Positions 46,603 to 57,450 are shown, counted from the first letter of the stretch. The stretch is 64,000 bases of DNA from Limnobacter alexandrii (GCF_005871185.1 NZ_SWKN01000006.1:1156451-1220450), one strand, 5' to 3'. The notes: a model not told the origin generated them from the letters alone. Made by a program: numbers and translations.

Positions 46603-49600
46603 TTCATCCACCAACTTCACCGCGATTGCCTGCAAGCCTGCCAATAGTGTGGTGGTTGAAGCGTGCGCAGGCAGCGGAAAAACCTGGTTACTCACTGCAC
46701 GCCTGTTTCGCTTGTTGCTTGACGGTGCGCGACCCGATCAAATTCTGGCCATCACTTTTACACGCAAGGCTGCGCAGGAAATGCAGGAACGTCTGTTTGG
46801 TTTGTTGCGTGACTGCGCCTTGTTCAGTGATGACAAACTAAGCGATTTGTTGCTAGAGCGCGGTGCCGTCGCCAGTGAAGCAAACCTGAAAAAAGCACGC
46901 GCACTGGCTGGCGAAGTGTTGACCAATTCGCGCGGTGTAACGATTGACACCTTTCACGGCTGGTTTGCATCGTTGTGTCAAATGGCGCCGTTGGCCAGTG
47001 GTTTTTCAAGACAAAGCGAACCCACGGATCAAACCCTGTTCTGGATGGACAAGGCCATTGATGTATTCACCGCCAATTTGCTGAATGATCAATCGGAATT
47101 GCTGCCAGCCTTTGACACCCTGGCTTCGCAAATGGACCGTGCCGTGGTGCGCCAAGTGTTGCAGCATGCGCTGACCAATCGCGTAGCCTGCAGCCTGTGG
47201 TTGAACAACAGTGAAGCGCCGCCTTTGAGCATGGTGTTTGGTATTGATGAGGGCGAGTCGTGGCCTGTCGAGGTGTTGAACAATCGACATTATTTGGACC
47301 AATGGCAACAGGCTGCACGCTGGTTGGCTTTGGGCACTGCCAAGCAACAAGGCAATGCCGTGGAAATTGAAAAAGCGTTGGGCACTTTGCAAGAAGGTGG
47401 CGATGCCGGGCATGTGTTTGATCTGTTGAAAGCAGTTTGTTTGACCTCCAAAGAAGAGCCCAGCAAAACCTTCAGCAAACCCACAGCAGGGCAACTGAAG
47501 GCGGGGTTAGATGAAACGGAATATGTGCAAACCCTCGAGGGTTTGGCCCTGCAAACTGCACAGGCTTTGCAACTTGAAAAAGACCAGCTCGACATGCAGG
47601 CCACAGCCGCTTTGGCGCAATTGATTGAGCCTTTGTTTGACACCTACAAATCAATCAAGCTTGAGCAAGGTTTGTGCGATTTCGATGACCTTGAAGCCAC
47701 CGCACTGCGTATGTTGATGAATGATGATCAGCGAGCCTACATGCAGCAGAAACTGGACACGCGCGTTCGCCATTTGTTGGTCGATGAATTTCAAGACACC
47801 AACCCGGTGCAGTGGAACATTCTGAAACTGTGGTTGCAGGATTACAGTGGCGACGACAAGCCCAGCGTTTTTTTGGTGGGCGATCCCAAGCAATCGATTT
47901 ACCGTTTTCGCCGTGCTGAAGCACGATTGTTCAACCACGCGCGTACCTGGTTGGTTGTCAATTTTGCAGCCAAAACTTTGGAATCGGATTCGACACGGCG
48001 TTGTGCGCAGTCTGTGGTTGATGTGGTCAACCACGTATTTGAGTCGGGGCAAACCCGGGGGCAAACTGCCTTTCGCGCGCACACCAGTTTGGCCGGAGAT
48101 GGCGAGTCTAGGCTGAGCGGTTTGAATGTTTACCCCAAGCTGCTGAATGAAGATGAAGGCCCTGATGAAGCACAGCGCGTGGTGCACACCCTGCAACAGT
48201 GGTTGACGAACGGCAGTATCAAGAATTTGAGTCAGGTGATGGTGCTGGTGCGTGCTCACAAAAGCGGTGTGCCCCTGATGGCCGCTTTGCGTGAAGCCGG
48301 TTTGGCCTACACCATCAAAGACAAAGGCGAGCGCTACACCTCGCAGGTGTGGGCGGACACCATTGCGCTTTTGGGCTTTTTGAACGACCCGCATGCGAAC
48401 TTGCACCTGTTGCAACTGTTGCGTTGCCCCCTCATTGGGCTTTCTTCCGCGCAGTTTCAAACGTTGATTGGCGCGGGCCAATCAACCCAGACCACTACGG
48501 TGTGGCGCACGCTAGATGTGTTGGCTAAACAGGGTGAAACGCCTTGGGCTAACTTACACGCGCAGTTGTCCGAATGGCTGCGCATGGCGCGTGCACTGCC
48601 CTTGTTTGAAACCCTGTCGAAGGTGGTGAATGATACAAAGGCATCCGAAAAATATTTGAATTCGGCTTCACCGCGCCAGCGGGTCATGATGGCCGAGCAC
48701 TGGGATTGGTTGAAGGCTTGGGCCTTGGGTTTGAACAAAGGCCGTTTTCCGAGTTTGCAGCAGGCCTTCGATGAGGCGGTGAAGTTGCAAACCTACGCCA
48801 GTTCAGACAGCGAAGGTGCTGCCAACAACCCCGATGTGTTGCGCATCATGACCGTGCATTCTGCCAAGGGCCTGGAGGCTGATCATGTGTGGCTGTTCGA
48901 TGCCAATTCATCGCCCAAACCCGGTGGCAGCAATGCGGGTTTGCTGATTGATTGGGCCTTGGGTGAATCGCATCCCAACTCAGTCACGGTGATGGGCAAT
49001 TTGAGCAACCCAAGCCCGGGCCGTGCCGCCGCCCAAACCATTGAACAGCAAGCCTACGCCGACGAAGAAGATCACTTGTTGTATGTGGCGCTGACCCGCG
49101 CCCGGTATTCCATTCATATGAGCGGCAGTGAAAAACGCGGGGCCAGCAAGGGTTGGTATGAACGTTTGCTGCCTTTTGCCACGCAGGTGCATGACACATG
49201 GCCAATGACTGAAAGCGCCGCGCACACCACCGTGTCGGAGCCCGCACAAATTGAACTGGCTGGTTTGTTTGATCCACCCGCAGTGTGGGTTCGCCCACAG
49301 TTTCCGGTGCTGAACGCATTGAATGCGCCGGTGGGCAAGGTGGTACCTCGCATTACCTCGCCTGAGTTGCGCAAAGGCACCGCCTGGCATGCTGCGCTTG
49401 AATGGGTGGATGAACTGCATGAGGTGCCATTCGACACATGGTGGGCACGGGTGCAGGTGCGCTGCGAGGCGGTATTTCGGCCCTTGCGGGACGATGAATT
49501 GCAGCATGTGCAGCAAGCTTGCCAATTGCTGGTGAACAAAACCGATTTGCAGCCCTGGTTGCAGGGGGCGAAGGCCAGCAACAACCGGGTGTTCAATGAA

Positions 49601-49846
49601 CTGGAGTGGGTGTTGGGCGATGGTCGATCTTTGCGGGCCGACCGGGTGCTTGGCTTGCCCGATCGTTTTCTGGTACTGGACTACAAATGGGCCGTTAATT
49701 CGGACAATTTACAGGGCTATACCCAGCAAGTGCTTGAATACGTGGGTTTAGTTGACATGACGCTGAACAAGGGCGAAAAGCCGGCCCCTACACAAGCTGC
49801 ACTGATTGACCGGCACGGCGAAGTTCACTGGCTCACTTCGGTGTAG
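46595..49846 (+). CDS. AddA-like UvrD-type helicase/nuclease
   Basis: A 1,083-residue superfamily 1 helicase with a C-terminal nuclease domain. Motifs in order: Walker A ACAGSGKTWLL, Ia LAITFTRKAAQEM, II HLLVDEFQDTNPVQW, III FLVGDPKQSIYRFR, V IMTVHSAKGLEADHVWL and VI LLYVALTRARYS. Near the end, LRADRVLGLPDRFLVLDYKW gives the nuclease pattern. AddA with AddB unwinds and trims broken DNA ends and does the job of RecBCD. The start at 46595 follows GGAGG by six bases and overlaps the upstream stop; an upstream in-frame ATG lies within the previous gene. The 4.5S RNA gene follows. Confidence 0.9.
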   Translation: MSDSSTNFTAIACKPANSVVVEACAGSGKTWLLTARLFRLLLDGARPDQILAITFTRKAAQEMQERLFGLLRDCALFSDDKLSDLLLERGAVASEANLKKARALAGEVLTNSRGVTIDTFHGWFASLCQMAPLASGFSRQSEPTDQTLFWMDKAIDVFTANLLNDQSELLPAFDTLASQMDRAVVRQVLQHALTNRVACSLWLNNSEAPPLSMVFGIDEGESWPVEVLNNRHYLDQWQQAARWLALGTAKQQGNAVEIEKALGTLQEGGDAGHVFDLLKAVCLTSKEEPSKTFSKPTAGQLKAGLDETEYVQTLEGLALQTAQALQLEKDQLDMQATAALAQLIEPLFDTYKSIKLEQGLCDFDDLEATALRMLMNDDQRAYMQQKLDTRVRHLLVDEFQDTNPVQWNILKLWLQDYSGDDKPSVFLVGDPKQSIYRFRRAEARLFNHARTWLVVNFAAKTLESDSTRRCAQSVVDVVNHVFESGQTRGQTAFRAHTSLAGDGESRLSGLNVYPKLLNEDEGPDEAQRVVHTLQQWLTNGSIKNLSQVMVLVRAHKSGVPLMAALREAGLAYTIKDKGERYTSQVWADTIALLGFLNDPHANLHLLQLLRCPLIGLSSAQFQTLIGAGQSTQTTTVWRTLDVLAKQGETPWANLHAQLSEWLRMARALPLFETLSKVVNDTKASEKYLNSASPRQRVMMAEHWDWLKAWALGLNKGRFPSLQQAFDEAVKLQTYASSDSEGAANNPDVLRIMTVHSAKGLEADHVWLFDANSSPKPGGSNAGLLIDWALGESHPNSVTVMGNLSNPSPGRAAAQTIEQQAYADEEDHLLYVALTRARYSIHMSGSEKRGASKGWYERLLPFATQVHDTWPMTESAAHTTVSEPAQIELAGLFDPPAVWVRPQFPVLNALNAPVGKVVPRITSPELRKGTAWHAALEWVDELHEVPFDTWWARVQVRCEAVFRPLRDDELQHVQQACQLLVNKTDLQPWLQGAKASNNRVFNELEWVLGDGRSLRADRVLGLPDRFLVLDYKWAVNSDNLQGYTQQVLEYVGLVDMTLNKGEKPAPTQAALIDRHGEVHWLTSV

Positions 49847-49856
49847 AATTCAACCT

Positions 49857-49952
49857 GGCGGGCCTCCCCGCATGGCGTAGCGGCCAACCTGGTCAGGTCC
49901 GGAAGGAAGCAGCCACAACCGTGAAGTCAGTGCCGGGGTTCTGGCTCGCCTC
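49857..49952 (+). ncRNA. ffs: 4.5S RNA of signal recognition particle
   Basis: About 96 bases with the invariant SRP apical hairpin GGTCAGGTCCGGAAGGAAGC and AGCC at its foot. Ends GGCGGGCC and GGCTCGCC pair to close the long hairpin, which sets the limits to within a few bases. The RNA binds Ffh and targets membrane proteins. Its place just before dnaX is common in Proteobacteria. Confidence 0.93.
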
Positions 49953-49988
49953 TTAATTTGTTGGACCCAACTGCTGGACCCAATCTGA

Positions 49989-51755
49989 ATGAATCAAACC
50001 GTATCTCAGGCTTTGGCACGAAAATGGCGACCGCGAGACTTTGATTCGCTGGTGGGCCAAGCCCATGTGGTCAAAGCGCTTTCCCATGCGCTTGATAATC
50101 AACGCCTCCATCACGCCTATTTGTTTACCGGCACTCGGGGTGTGGGTAAAACCACCATTGCCCGAATTTTGGCTCGCGCCGTGAATTGCGAGCAAGGCAT
50201 TAGCCGCACACCTTGTGGCAAGTGCCAGGCCTGCGTCGAGATCAGCCAGGGCCGTTTTGTCGATTTGCTGGAAGTGGATGCGGCCACCAACACCCGTGTG
50301 GATGAAATGCGCGCCCTGCTTGAAAACGCCATGTACGCGCCCACGGCTGGCCGCTACAAGGTGTATGTCATCGACGAAGTGCACATGCTGTCCACCAGCG
50401 CGTTCAATGCCATGCTGAAAACGCTGGAAGAGCCGCCGGGCCATGTGTTGTTTATTTTGGCCACCACCGATCCCCAAAAAATTCCGGCCACGGTGTTGTC
50501 GCGTTGTCTGCAATTTGCCTTGCGCCAATTGCCACCCGACCAGCTTGCAGACCACTTGGCCCACATTCTTTCTGAAGAACAAATCGCTTTTGAGCCCGGC
50601 GCTTTGCGCCTGCTGGCCAAGGCCGCGCGCGGCAGTGTGCGCGATGCGCTTTCTTTGACTGACCAGGCCATTGCCTATAGTGCAGGCCATGTGGGCGAGG
50701 AAACCGTACGAACCATGCTGGGCGCAGTCGACCAGCAAGTGGTGCATCAACTGCTGCAAGCCTTGGCCCAAGGTGATGGCAAAGCCCTTCTGGAGTTGAG
50801 CAATGCGCTGGCCACAGCCAGTGCACCTTTTGGTGCCATTCTTGACGAACTGGCCGCCATTGCCTACCGGCTTTCTGTTGCGCACTTTGCGGGTGGGCTT
50901 GATGCCGATGATCCTGACCAGGCGGCACTACAAAACTTGCAAGGTGCTTTCGGTGCAGAAGATTTGCAACTGATTTACCAAATTGCCACGCATGCTCGCG
51001 CTGAATTGCATTTGGCCCCTGAGGAGTCCATCGGGTTTTCCATGGCGCTGGTGCGCATGCTGGCCTTCAAGCCGGGTGGGCAAGGCGCAGTTAGTCGCAC
51101 CATGCCCTTGGCTCCAGCTTCTGTAAAAGCAACGGTGCCCCTGCCTGTGGCCAAGCCTACCGCTTTGCCTTCAGTGCCTGTTACGCCGGTCGCGCCTGTT
51201 GCCGCATCGCCCGCACCCAAAGCTGCGCCTGCCCCCGTTGCAGATGAATTCGATGAATCACCGCCTTGGGACACAGCCGATGATTTGCCCGTGGCCCAAT
51301 CGCAAGCATCCAAGCCAGCGCCGGTTCAATCCGCCAGCGGCGATTTGCCCAGTGCAGCCAACTGGCCACAAGTTTCTCAGGAAGTGCCGGCCAAGGGCTT
51401 GACCCGCCAAGCGCTGGTGCAGGCCGAGCTGGTTGAAGCCAGTCGCGAGGGCGATGTGCTCCAAATTGTGTTGCGCACAGCGATCAAGGCTTACACTGAA
51501 CCTACCATGGTGACTCGTCTGGAAAGTGCGTTGGGCCAGTACTATGGAAGCACTGTGCGTTTGCAAATGCAGTTCGGCGAAGCGCAGCAAACCGCGCATG
51601 CGGTGCAAAGCGAAACCCGCAGGCAAGCCCTTGAGGGGGCCAAGCAGGCTTTGCAGGAAGATCCGTTTTTAAAAGACATTCAGAACTTGATGGGTGCAAC
51701 CGTGGTCTCAGGTTCTGAACGCACGCTGAGCAACACGGGCCCAGCCGACATTTGA
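49989..51755 (+). CDS. dnaX: DNA polymerase III subunit gamma/tau
   Basis: A 588-residue clamp-loader ATPase. The first 370 residues hold the AAA+ module: [17 protein letters not shown], Walker [10 protein letters not shown], the zinc cysteines [16 protein letters not shown], Walker [11 protein letters not shown] and the arginine-finger region. Next is a proline- and alanine-rich linker (about 375-460), then the C-terminal tau part that binds the polymerase ([20 protein letters not shown]). I saw no A-AAA-AAG slippery heptamer at the linker, so no gamma form by frameshift is claimed. It is followed by ybaB and recR. Confidence 0.96.
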   Translation: MNQTVSQALARKWRPRDFDSLVGQAHVVKALSHALDNQRLHHAYLFTGTRGVGKTTIARILARAVNCEQGISRTPCGKCQACVEISQGRFVDLLEVDAATNTRVDEMRALLENAMYAPTAGRYKVYVIDEVHMLSTSAFNAMLKTLEEPPGHVLFILATTDPQKIPATVLSRCLQFALRQLPPDQLADHLAHILSEEQIAFEPGALRLLAKAARGSVRDALSLTDQAIAYSAGHVGEETVRTMLGAVDQQVVHQLLQALAQGDGKALLELSNALATASAPFGAILDELAAIAYRLSVAHFAGGLDADDPDQAALQNLQGAFGAEDLQLIYQIATHARAELHLAPEESIGFSMALVRMLAFKPGGQGAVSRTMPLAPASVKATVPLPVAKPTALPSVPVTPVAPVAASPAPKAAPAPVADEFDESPPWDTADDLPVAQSQASKPAPVQSASGDLPSAANWPQVSQEVPAKGLTRQALVQAELVEASREGDVLQIVLRTAIKAYTEPTMVTRLESALGQYYGSTVRLQMQFGEAQQTAHAVQSETRRQALEGAKQALQEDPFLKDIQNLMGATVVSGSERTLSNTGPADI

Positions 51756-51771
51756 CAGGAGAGAATTCGAG

Positions 51772-52104
51772 ATGAACATGATGAAAGGCCAACTGGCCGG
51801 CTTGATGAAACAAGCGCAGCAGATGCAAGACAAAATGGCCAAAATGCAGGCCGAGATTGGTGCCTTGGAAGTAGAGGGACAATCAGGCGGTGGCATGGTG
51901 AAAGTAGTGATGACCTGCAAGCACGACTGCAAGCGCATCAACATTGACCCATCGCTGTTGGGCGAAGACAAAGACATGCTGGAAGACCTGGTGGCTGCTG
52001 CGTTCAATGACGCGGTGCGCAAGGCTGAAGCCACGATGACTGAGAAAATGTCTTCAGTCACCGCTGGTTTCCCCATGCCTCCCGGCTTCAAAATGCCATT
52101 CTGA
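51772..52104 (+). CDS. ybaB: YbaB/EbfC nucleoid-associated protein
   Basis: A 110-residue DNA-binding protein of the YbaB/EbfC family. It starts [20 protein letters not shown] with a coiled-coil-forming helix, then the strand region [19 protein letters not shown] and a last helix with [14 protein letters not shown]. It forms dimers like tweezers around DNA. It lies 16 bases after dnaX and nine before recR, the usual order. Confidence 0.96.
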   Translation: MNMMKGQLAGLMKQAQQMQDKMAKMQAEIGALEVEGQSGGGMVKVVMTCKHDCKRINIDPSLLGEDKDMLEDLVAAAFNDAVRKAEATMTEKMSSVTAGFPMPPGFKMPF

Positions 52105-52113
52105 TACTCACCC

Positions 52114-52749
52114 ATGAGCCGTTCCGCGTTTGACGCCTTCGATGGCCTCGACCCCTTGGTTGATCTGGTGCAGGCGCTGAAACGCTTGCCCGGAGTGGGG
52201 CCAAAGTCGGCGCAGCGCCTGGCTTTTCACTTGCTCCAAAACGATCGTCAGGCTGCAACCGCTTTGGGCGAATCGCTGTTGAAAGCGGTGGCAGAAATTC
52301 GCCACTGCAGCATGTGCAACAACTTTTGCCATGCCGATGTGTGTTCCATTTGCAGTGACACCCGCCGCAACCCTGGTTTGCTGTGTGTGGTTGAAACACC
52401 AGCCGATTTGGCTGCCATTGAAGCCACCCAAACCTATCGCGGTTATTACTACGTGTTGATGGGCCGAGCCTCGCCACTGGATGGTGTTCGCCCCGAGTCG
52501 CTGGACTGGCCCAAGCTAAGCCAACGCCTTGACGACAGCGAGGTGAAAGAAGTGATTCTGGCCACCAACTTCACCAATGAAGGCGAGGCCACTGCCGTGT
52601 TTCTTACTGACCGCATTCGCCGCATGGCACTGAAGGTGAGTCGCCTTGCCCGTGGTGTGCCAATTGGTGGGGAACTTGAATACACCGACCCCAGCACCGT
52701 GGCGCGGGCTTTGTTGGACCGTCGCCAGTTGGGTTCTGACCCGGAATAA
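52114..52749 (+). CDS. recR: Recombination protein RecR
   Basis: A 211-residue DNA repair protein of the RecFOR pathway. The helix-hairpin-helix [17 protein letters not shown], the zinc finger [16 protein letters not shown] and the Toprim domain ([15 protein letters not shown], then [15 protein letters not shown]) are complete. It loads RecA at gaps with RecO. The last part of the gene is overlapped by no real gene; a longer in-frame start for the CoA-transferase inside recR is not needed. Confidence 0.97.
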   Translation: MSRSAFDAFDGLDPLVDLVQALKRLPGVGPKSAQRLAFHLLQNDRQAATALGESLLKAVAEIRHCSMCNNFCHADVCSICSDTRRNPGLLCVVETPADLAAIEATQTYRGYYYVLMGRASPLDGVRPESLDWPKLSQRLDDSEVKEVILATNFTNEGEATAVFLTDRIRRMALKVSRLARGVPIGGELEYTDPSTVARALLDRRQLGSDPE

Positions 52750-52771
52750 TTACACCTTCTTGCTTGTTGCC

Positions 52772-53992
52772 ATGACGAACCAATCTGAGCAATCTACACC
52801 CACCAACAACGGTCCATTGACGGGCATCCGCGTGCTCGAGTTGGGCTCACTAATTGCAGGGCCTTTTGCCAGCCGAATGCTGGGTGAATTTGGCGCGGAA
52901 GTGATCAAGGTTGAAACGCCCGGCACCGGTGACCCCATTCGCAAATGGCGTGTGCTGCACGAAGGCAATTCATTGTGGTGGGCTGTGCAGGCCCGCAACA
53001 AAAAATCGATCACGCTGAATTTGAAAGCCGAAGAAGGCCTTGCCGTATTGCGCAAGCTGATTGAAAGTGCCGACATGCTGGTGGAAAACTTTCGGCCAGG
53101 TCAACTTGAAAAATGGGGCTTAAGCCCTGAGCAACTTCAGTCCTTGAACCCCGGCCTGATTGTGGTGCGCTTGAGTGGCTATGGGCAAACCGGCCCCTAC
53201 AAAGACCGCCCGGGTTTCGGTGCCATTGCGGAATCGATTGGGGGCATGCGGTTTTTAAGTGGTGACACCGATCGCCCACCTGTGCGAGTGGGCGTTTCAA
53301 TTGGCGATTCTTTGGCTGGTTTGCATGCAGTCATCGGTGCGCTGATGGCTTTGCAGCACCGCCACAAAACAGGCAAGGGCCAAGTGGTGGATGTGGCGCT
53401 GTATGAGTCGGTGTTCAACATGATGGAGAGCTTGCTGCCCGAATATGATTTTGCGGGCGTGGTACGAAAGCGTTCAGGCGCCAGTTTGCCGGGCATTGTG
53501 CCGTCGAACACTTACACCTGCGGCTGTGGTGGATTCATCGTGATTGGTGGCAATGGCGATGCCATTTTCAAGCGTTTGATGGTGGCGATTGGTCGAAGCG
53601 ATTTTGCAGAAAACCCCGACATGGCCAGCAACGATGGCCGGGTTCGCCACACTGAATTGATTGACGACACCATTGCCCAATGGTGCAAGCAACGCAGCAT
53701 TGACGAGGCACTAGAAGTGCTTGAACAAGCGGATGTGCCGGTCAGCAAAATTTACAGCATTGAAGACATTGTGCGCGACCCACAGTTTGCCGCGCGCGGC
53801 ATGATCGAAGAACATGCTTTTGGCGAAGACCGCACCTTGAGGGTGCCGGGCATTGTGCCCAAGTTAAGTGATACCCCGGGGCAAACCCGTTGGTTGGGGC
53901 CCAAGCTGGGTGAGCACAATGCGCAGGTGTTGGCGGGGCTCGGTTATTCGGCTGAAGAGATTCAGCGCATGGCAGCTGATGGGGTTATTTAA
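52772..53992 (+). CDS. CaiB/BaiF family CoA-transferase
   Basis: A 406-residue class III CoA-transferase. Family features are [20 protein letters not shown], the GDPIRKW segment, [44 protein letters not shown] and [20 protein letters not shown], in which an aspartate of the region forms the enzyme-bound thioester intermediate. The start is the ATG at 52772, 23 bases after recR; earlier codons lie within recR. These enzymes move CoA between two carboxylic acids; the acid here is unknown. Its 3' end overlaps that of the transaldolase gene by eight bases in convergent orientation. Confidence 0.92.
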   Translation: MTNQSEQSTPTNNGPLTGIRVLELGSLIAGPFASRMLGEFGAEVIKVETPGTGDPIRKWRVLHEGNSLWWAVQARNKKSITLNLKAEEGLAVLRKLIESADMLVENFRPGQLEKWGLSPEQLQSLNPGLIVVRLSGYGQTGPYKDRPGFGAIAESIGGMRFLSGDTDRPPVRVGVSIGDSLAGLHAVIGALMALQHRHKTGKGQVVDVALYESVFNMMESLLPEYDFAGVVRKRSGASLPGIVPSNTYTCGCGGFIVIGGNGDAIFKRLMVAIGRSDFAENPDMASNDGRVRHTELIDDTIAQWCKQRSIDEALEVLEQADVPVSKIYSIEDIVRDPQFAARGMIEEHAFGEDRTLRVPGIVPKLSDTPGQTRWLGPKLGEHNAQVLAGLGYSAEEIQRMAADGVI

Positions 53993-54935
53993 GCAACAAC
54001 CCGTCCAGTGTCATCGAGTCTTTCACAAACGCCCGAATACCTTCGGCCAGTTTCTCGGTGCCCATGGCATCAGCATTCAATTCAAAACGAAACGCCGCTT
54101 CGCCATCCGGGAAAGTTTCGCGCGTTTGGCCAAGCGCCCATTCAGGGGTCAATTCCACGTTTAAGGCCATGTCATCGGCTTTCAGCTCGGCCAGCAGTTC
54201 TGGGCTGATAGTCAGCAGGTCGCAGCCCGCCAGTGCCTTGATTTGCCCTGCATTGCGAAAGCTTGCGCCCATCACTTCAGTGCGAATGCCGTTTTGTTTG
54301 TAATAGGCATAAATGCGCCGCACGGATTTCACACCTGGGTCGTTCACCCCCGCATTGGCTGCCTCATCCCAAGTGCTGCCTGCCGATTTTTTGTACCAGT
54401 CGTAAATTCGGCCAACGAAAGGCGAAATCAGTTGGACACCGGCCTGCGCGCAGGCATGTGCCTGAATGGGTGAAAACAGCAAAGTGAGATTACAGTGAAT
54501 GCCTTCGGCTTCCAGCGCTTTTGCAGCCTGAATGCCTTCCCAAGTTGATGCAATTTTGATCAACAGGCGCTTTTCGGTGTCAATGCCTTCGGCTTTGTAC
54601 AGGGACACAATGCGTTTGGCGCGGGCAATGGTGGCCTCGGTGTCGAAGCTTAGCCGTGCATCCACTTCAGTGGAAACTCGACCTGGAATGATTTTCAGAA
54701 TTTCAGTGCCAAACGTAACCAGCAGGCGATCCGTTTGCAGTTCAAGCGGCTCATGGCCGTATTTGACCTTGATTTGTTCAAGCAAAGGCAAGTACTGCGG
54801 TTTTTGAACAGCCTTTAGAATCAGTGACGGATTGGTGGTGGCGTCTTGGGGCAGAAAGGCTGCAATGGTTTGAAAGTCGCCTGTGTCGGCCACTACGGTG
54901 GTGGCTTGTTTCAGTTGTTCTAATGCGTTGTTCAT
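53985..54935 (-). CDS. tal: Transaldolase
   Basis: A 316-residue enzyme of the pentose phosphate pathway that moves a dihydroxyacetone unit between sugar phosphates. The Schiff-base lysine is in [20 protein letters not shown]; further marks are [12 protein letters not shown] near the start, [12 protein letters not shown] and [13 protein letters not shown]. The start at 54935 ([10 protein letters not shown]) is preferred to one eight codons earlier, in accord with family length. The subfamily is the E. coli TalB-like class. Function is certain. Confidence 0.97.
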   Translation of the reverse strand: MNNALEQLKQATTVVADTGDFQTIAAFLPQDATTNPSLILKAVQKPQYLPLLEQIKVKYGHEPLELQTDRLLVTFGTEILKIIPGRVSTEVDARLSFDTEATIARAKRIVSLYKAEGIDTEKRLLIKIASTWEGIQAAKALEAEGIHCNLTLLFSPIQAHACAQAGVQLISPFVGRIYDWYKKSAGSTWDEAANAGVNDPGVKSVRRIYAYYKQNGIRTEVMGASFRNAGQIKALAGCDLLTISPELLAELKADDMALNVELTPEWALGQTRETFPDGEAAFRFELNADAMGTEKLAEGIRAFVKDSMTLDGLLLK

Positions 54936-55063
54936 GTCTTGATGGTGGTGAAAATTCAACGAAGTACAACCCAGTATAGGGGTTTAAGGCATTTATTTGA
55001 TGAATGAAATAGTATCCTTTAAGCAGGAATTAAAAAAAACACAACAAACGATGAGTATCCGCC

Positions 55064-55414
55064 ATGTATTCTGAACAAGAACTTGAACAACAACCCTTGA
55101 TTGATTTTGATCAGTGGGGACGTTTGGAAAATGAACTGGGGCTTGAAATGCTTCAGGAGTTTGCGCAGGAGTTTTTCGAGGAAACCCGGGAAATCTGGTT
55201 CGCCGAAGGTTTTGATCCTTTTTCAATGGAAGAGAAGGCCTTTAAATCGATGGCTCATCGAAGTGCCGGTGCAGCAGGCACCATCGGTTTCAAAAAACTG
55301 CGGTTTGTTTTTCTGTGTATGGAACACAATCCATTGGGTGAGGAAACCAAGCAGTATTTGTCTGCGATGAGTGCTATTTTTCAATCAACCCAGGACTGGG
55401 TGCAAAGCAAGTAA
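55064..55414 (+). CDS. HPt-domain phosphotransfer protein
   Basis: A 116-residue all-helical protein with a histidine phosphotransfer motif: FKSMAHRSAGAAGTIGFKKL, in which H65 is the likely phosphoacceptor and AAGTIGF matches the GAAxxxGA turn of HPt domains. The preceding acidic helix (MLQEFAQEFFEETREIW) is also typical. Such proteins relay phosphate between receiver domains and hybrid kinases. No hybrid kinase lies next to it, though a histidine kinase and an HD-GYP-like protein lie 1.3 kb away. It is followed after six bases by dsbB, which may be chance. Confidence 0.75.
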   Translation: MYSEQELEQQPLIDFDQWGRLENELGLEMLQEFAQEFFEETREIWFAEGFDPFSMEEKAFKSMAHRSAGAAGTIGFKKLRFVFLCMEHNPLGEETKQYLSAMSAIFQSTQDWVQSK

Positions 55415-55420
55415 TCAACC

Positions 55421-55924
55421 ATGCAATATTCTTCCGCGCGGCCTTGGGCCATACTCGGTCTTTCCATCAGTCTGGGTGCATTGGCTGCGGCACTGTTTCT
55501 TCAAATCAGCAAAGAATGGTTTCCGTGCCCGCTGTGTATTATTCAGCGCTATGCCTACATGGCAACCGCTTTGGGGTTTTTGGGCATTGGTTTGACCACC
55601 AGAAAAAGTATGTGGTCAGCCCTGTTTGTGATAGTCACGCTGACGGGTTTTTTGGCGGGTGCCGGCGTGGCGTTTTACCACGTCTGGGTGTTGGCCAATC
55701 CCGCGCAAACCTGTGGGGTCGATCCACTTCAGAACACTTTGAATGCCTTGCCGTGGGCGCAATATTGGCCCGACATGTTTGTTGCAGATGGATTGTGCAC
55801 CGATGAGTTTCCACCCCTGTGGGGTTTGTCATTGCCCATGTGGAGCGGGCTTGGTTTTCTGGCGCAAGGTGTGGTGTTGTTGCTGACCGTTCGTGGTCGT
55901 CAATACGTTAAAGGCTCATGGTAA
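55421..55924 (+). CDS. dsbB: Disulfide bond formation protein DsbB
   Basis: A 167-residue inner-membrane protein with four helices that reoxidises DsbA and passes electrons to quinone. The first periplasmic loop has the CPLC pair (C36, C39), and the second loop has C98 in QTCGVD and C126 in GLCTDEF. The loop between them has the expected length. It overlaps the small convergent gene downstream by 17 bases. No dsbA lies close by. Confidence 0.95.
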   Translation: MQYSSARPWAILGLSISLGALAAALFLQISKEWFPCPLCIIQRYAYMATALGFLGIGLTTRKSMWSALFVIVTLTGFLAGAGVAFYHVWVLANPAQTCGVDPLQNTLNALPWAQYWPDMFVADGLCTDEFPPLWGLSLPMWSGLGFLAQGVVLLLTVRGRQYVKGSW

Positions 55925-56186
55925 TGGGGTTGGCCAGGGTCACCCAGTTCTGGGTACTTTGGCTGACCAGCTGTTTTCTTTCCAGGGTTTCCATATAGCC
56001 CAGCAAGGCGCCCAGGGCGTCCATGGCTTGCGGGTTTTTGCTCTGCCTGACCGCATGCAAAATAACAGCCAATGCGTCATCCAGATTGGCATCATTGTCC
56101 TGTAAGGGAGCAGCCATTTGGAGTTCAACGGTTTCCGGAAAACGGAAGTCGTGCTTGGGTGTGGCTTGCAGTTGTATGGTTTGCAT
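55908..56186 (-). CDS. Small conserved-looking hypothetical protein
   Basis: A 92-residue protein starting MQTIQLQATPKHDF at 56186. It is probably soluble, with an acidic centre (NDANLDDALAVILHAV) and a helical second half rich in leucine and alanine (AMDALGALLGYMETLERKQL). I recognise no family. A longer frame reaching 56474 runs antisense through the promoter and start of the HD-GYP-like gene, so I trimmed it. Its stop overlaps the end of dsbB by 17 bases. It is divergent from the HD-GYP-like gene with 178 bases between, so a shared regulatory role is possible. Confidence is moderate because no strong ribosome site is seen. Confidence 0.5.
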   Translation of the reverse strand: MQTIQLQATPKHDFRFPETVELQMAAPLQDNDANLDDALAVILHAVRQSKNPQAMDALGALLGYMETLERKQLVSQSTQNWVTLANPITMSL

Positions 56187-56364
56187 GGTGATGAACCTGT
56201 ATCTGACTTGTTCCAAGAATCTCACCTTTGCTGTTTCAGACACTTTTCGAATAAAGCACTTTTTTTGATCCAGTTCAGCAGATCCCCGAAGTGGACTGCA
56301 CCGATTGGGCGATCTTCCTTTTGACGGCCCGGACGTTATCAACAGGACGAACAGGAGTATGCCC

Positions 56365-57450
56365 ATGTTGATCAATATTTCAGATGTCCAGGTGGTGCAA
56401 CCTTTGTTGCAGCGAAAGTCACTGTCACCGGAGCATTTGTACCTTTCATCCGGCAAGCAATTCAGCCCGGGCAACCATGCCGCCGGGGAAAGTCTTGTGG
56501 CGCTTGAAACTGAACTCAGTCAGTCCACCCTTCTTTATCTTCAAGCCCAGGATTTGTTCGAAGAACTGGATTGCTGTTACAAGGTGCTGTCAAAGGCGTT
56601 GATGGATGAGGAGCCCGAGACCTTTGTCGAGGTGCTGGAGGAGTTGGCCGCGCGCTTCAGGCACATGGCCATTCATCATTTCGATTTGGCCTATGCCTAT
56701 TTGGCCTGGCACACCGCCGATGACTACCCGGTGATGCACCACATGCTGGTGGCCTTGACCCTGTTTCGGGTGGGGCTGTGCAGCAATCGTTTTTCTGACG
56801 AGGCGTTGAATTCGCACCTCAAAGCGGCCTTGACCATGAACATCAGCATGCTGACTTTGCAGGCTCGCTTGCGGGCGCAAACAGAACCGCTTTCGAGAGA
56901 TCAACGCGAAACCATTCGCAAGCATCCCGAACAAAGTGCGAACAAACTGAAATTGCTGGGCGTCAAGGATGAGGTCTGGATTGAATCGGTGCGCATGCAC
57001 CATGAGCTGCCCGATGGCTCGGGTTATCCCAACCAGCTGCCCAACAACAATGAGGGCTCAGTGTTGTTGGGGGTTTGTGATTCTTTCAATGCAAGAATGG
57101 CCCAGCGTGACTACCGCAGTAATTTTACGGCCGAGCAGGCTGTGAAGGATCTGTTTTCCCATGCTGATCCCTTGTACAGCAGCTTCACTGCCATCATTCT
57201 GGAAGAGTTGGGCATTTACCCGGCGGGCAGCCTGGTGCAACTGACAGGCAGTGAAATTGGCTGCAGCTTGATTCGGGGTGAAACCGCGATTAGCCCGGTG
57301 GTGCTTGTGTTCCGGAATTTGCGCACACCGGGCCCGGGCGCTGCGTTGGTGGACACTTCCTCCGATGGAAACAAGGTGCGCAATGCCTTGCCCAGGCGAG
57401 ATTTGGGCAAACTGCCAAGTCTGCTGGAATTGCTGTCCAAGGTGGTTTAG
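56365..57450 (+). CDS. Degenerate HD-GYP-like domain protein
   Basis: A 361-residue soluble protein. The start at 56365 follows AGGAG by seven bases; an ATG six bases earlier is too close to it. Residues about 90-280 resemble an HD-GYP cyclic-di-GMP phosphodiesterase: TIRKHPEQSANKLKLLG, then VRMHHELPDGSGYPNQL with the GYP motif intact, and GVCDSFNARMAQRDYR. The expected early HD pair (usually LLHDIGK) reads as ALTMNISML, so metal ligands are missing and catalysis is doubtful. It may bind cyclic-di-GMP or a GGDEF partner instead. The C-terminal 80 residues are a beta-rich region seen in other such proteins. It overlaps the histidine kinase gene by four bases in convergent orientation. Confidence 0.75.
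   Translation: MLINISDVQVVQPLLQRKSLSPEHLYLSSGKQFSPGNHAAGESLVALETELSQSTLLYLQAQDLFEELDCCYKVLSKALMDEEPETFVEVLEELAARFRHMAIHHFDLAYAYLAWHTADDYPVMHHMLVALTLFRVGLCSNRFSDEALNSHLKAALTMNISMLTLQARLRAQTEPLSRDQRETIRKHPEQSANKLKLLGVKDEVWIESVRMHHELPDGSGYPNQLPNNNEGSVLLGVCDSFNARMAQRDYRSNFTAEQAVKDLFSHADPLYSSFTAIILEELGIYPAGSLVQLTGSEIGCSLIRGETAISPVVLVFRNLRTPGPGAALVDTSSDGNKVRNALPRRDLGKLPSLLELLSKVV

Noticed and set aside
50460-50500. A-rich stretch in dnaX as a possible frameshift site
   Set aside because: The run of six A near 50475 lies early in the ATPase domain and does not match the A-AAA-AAG heptamer or the expected gamma/tau position.
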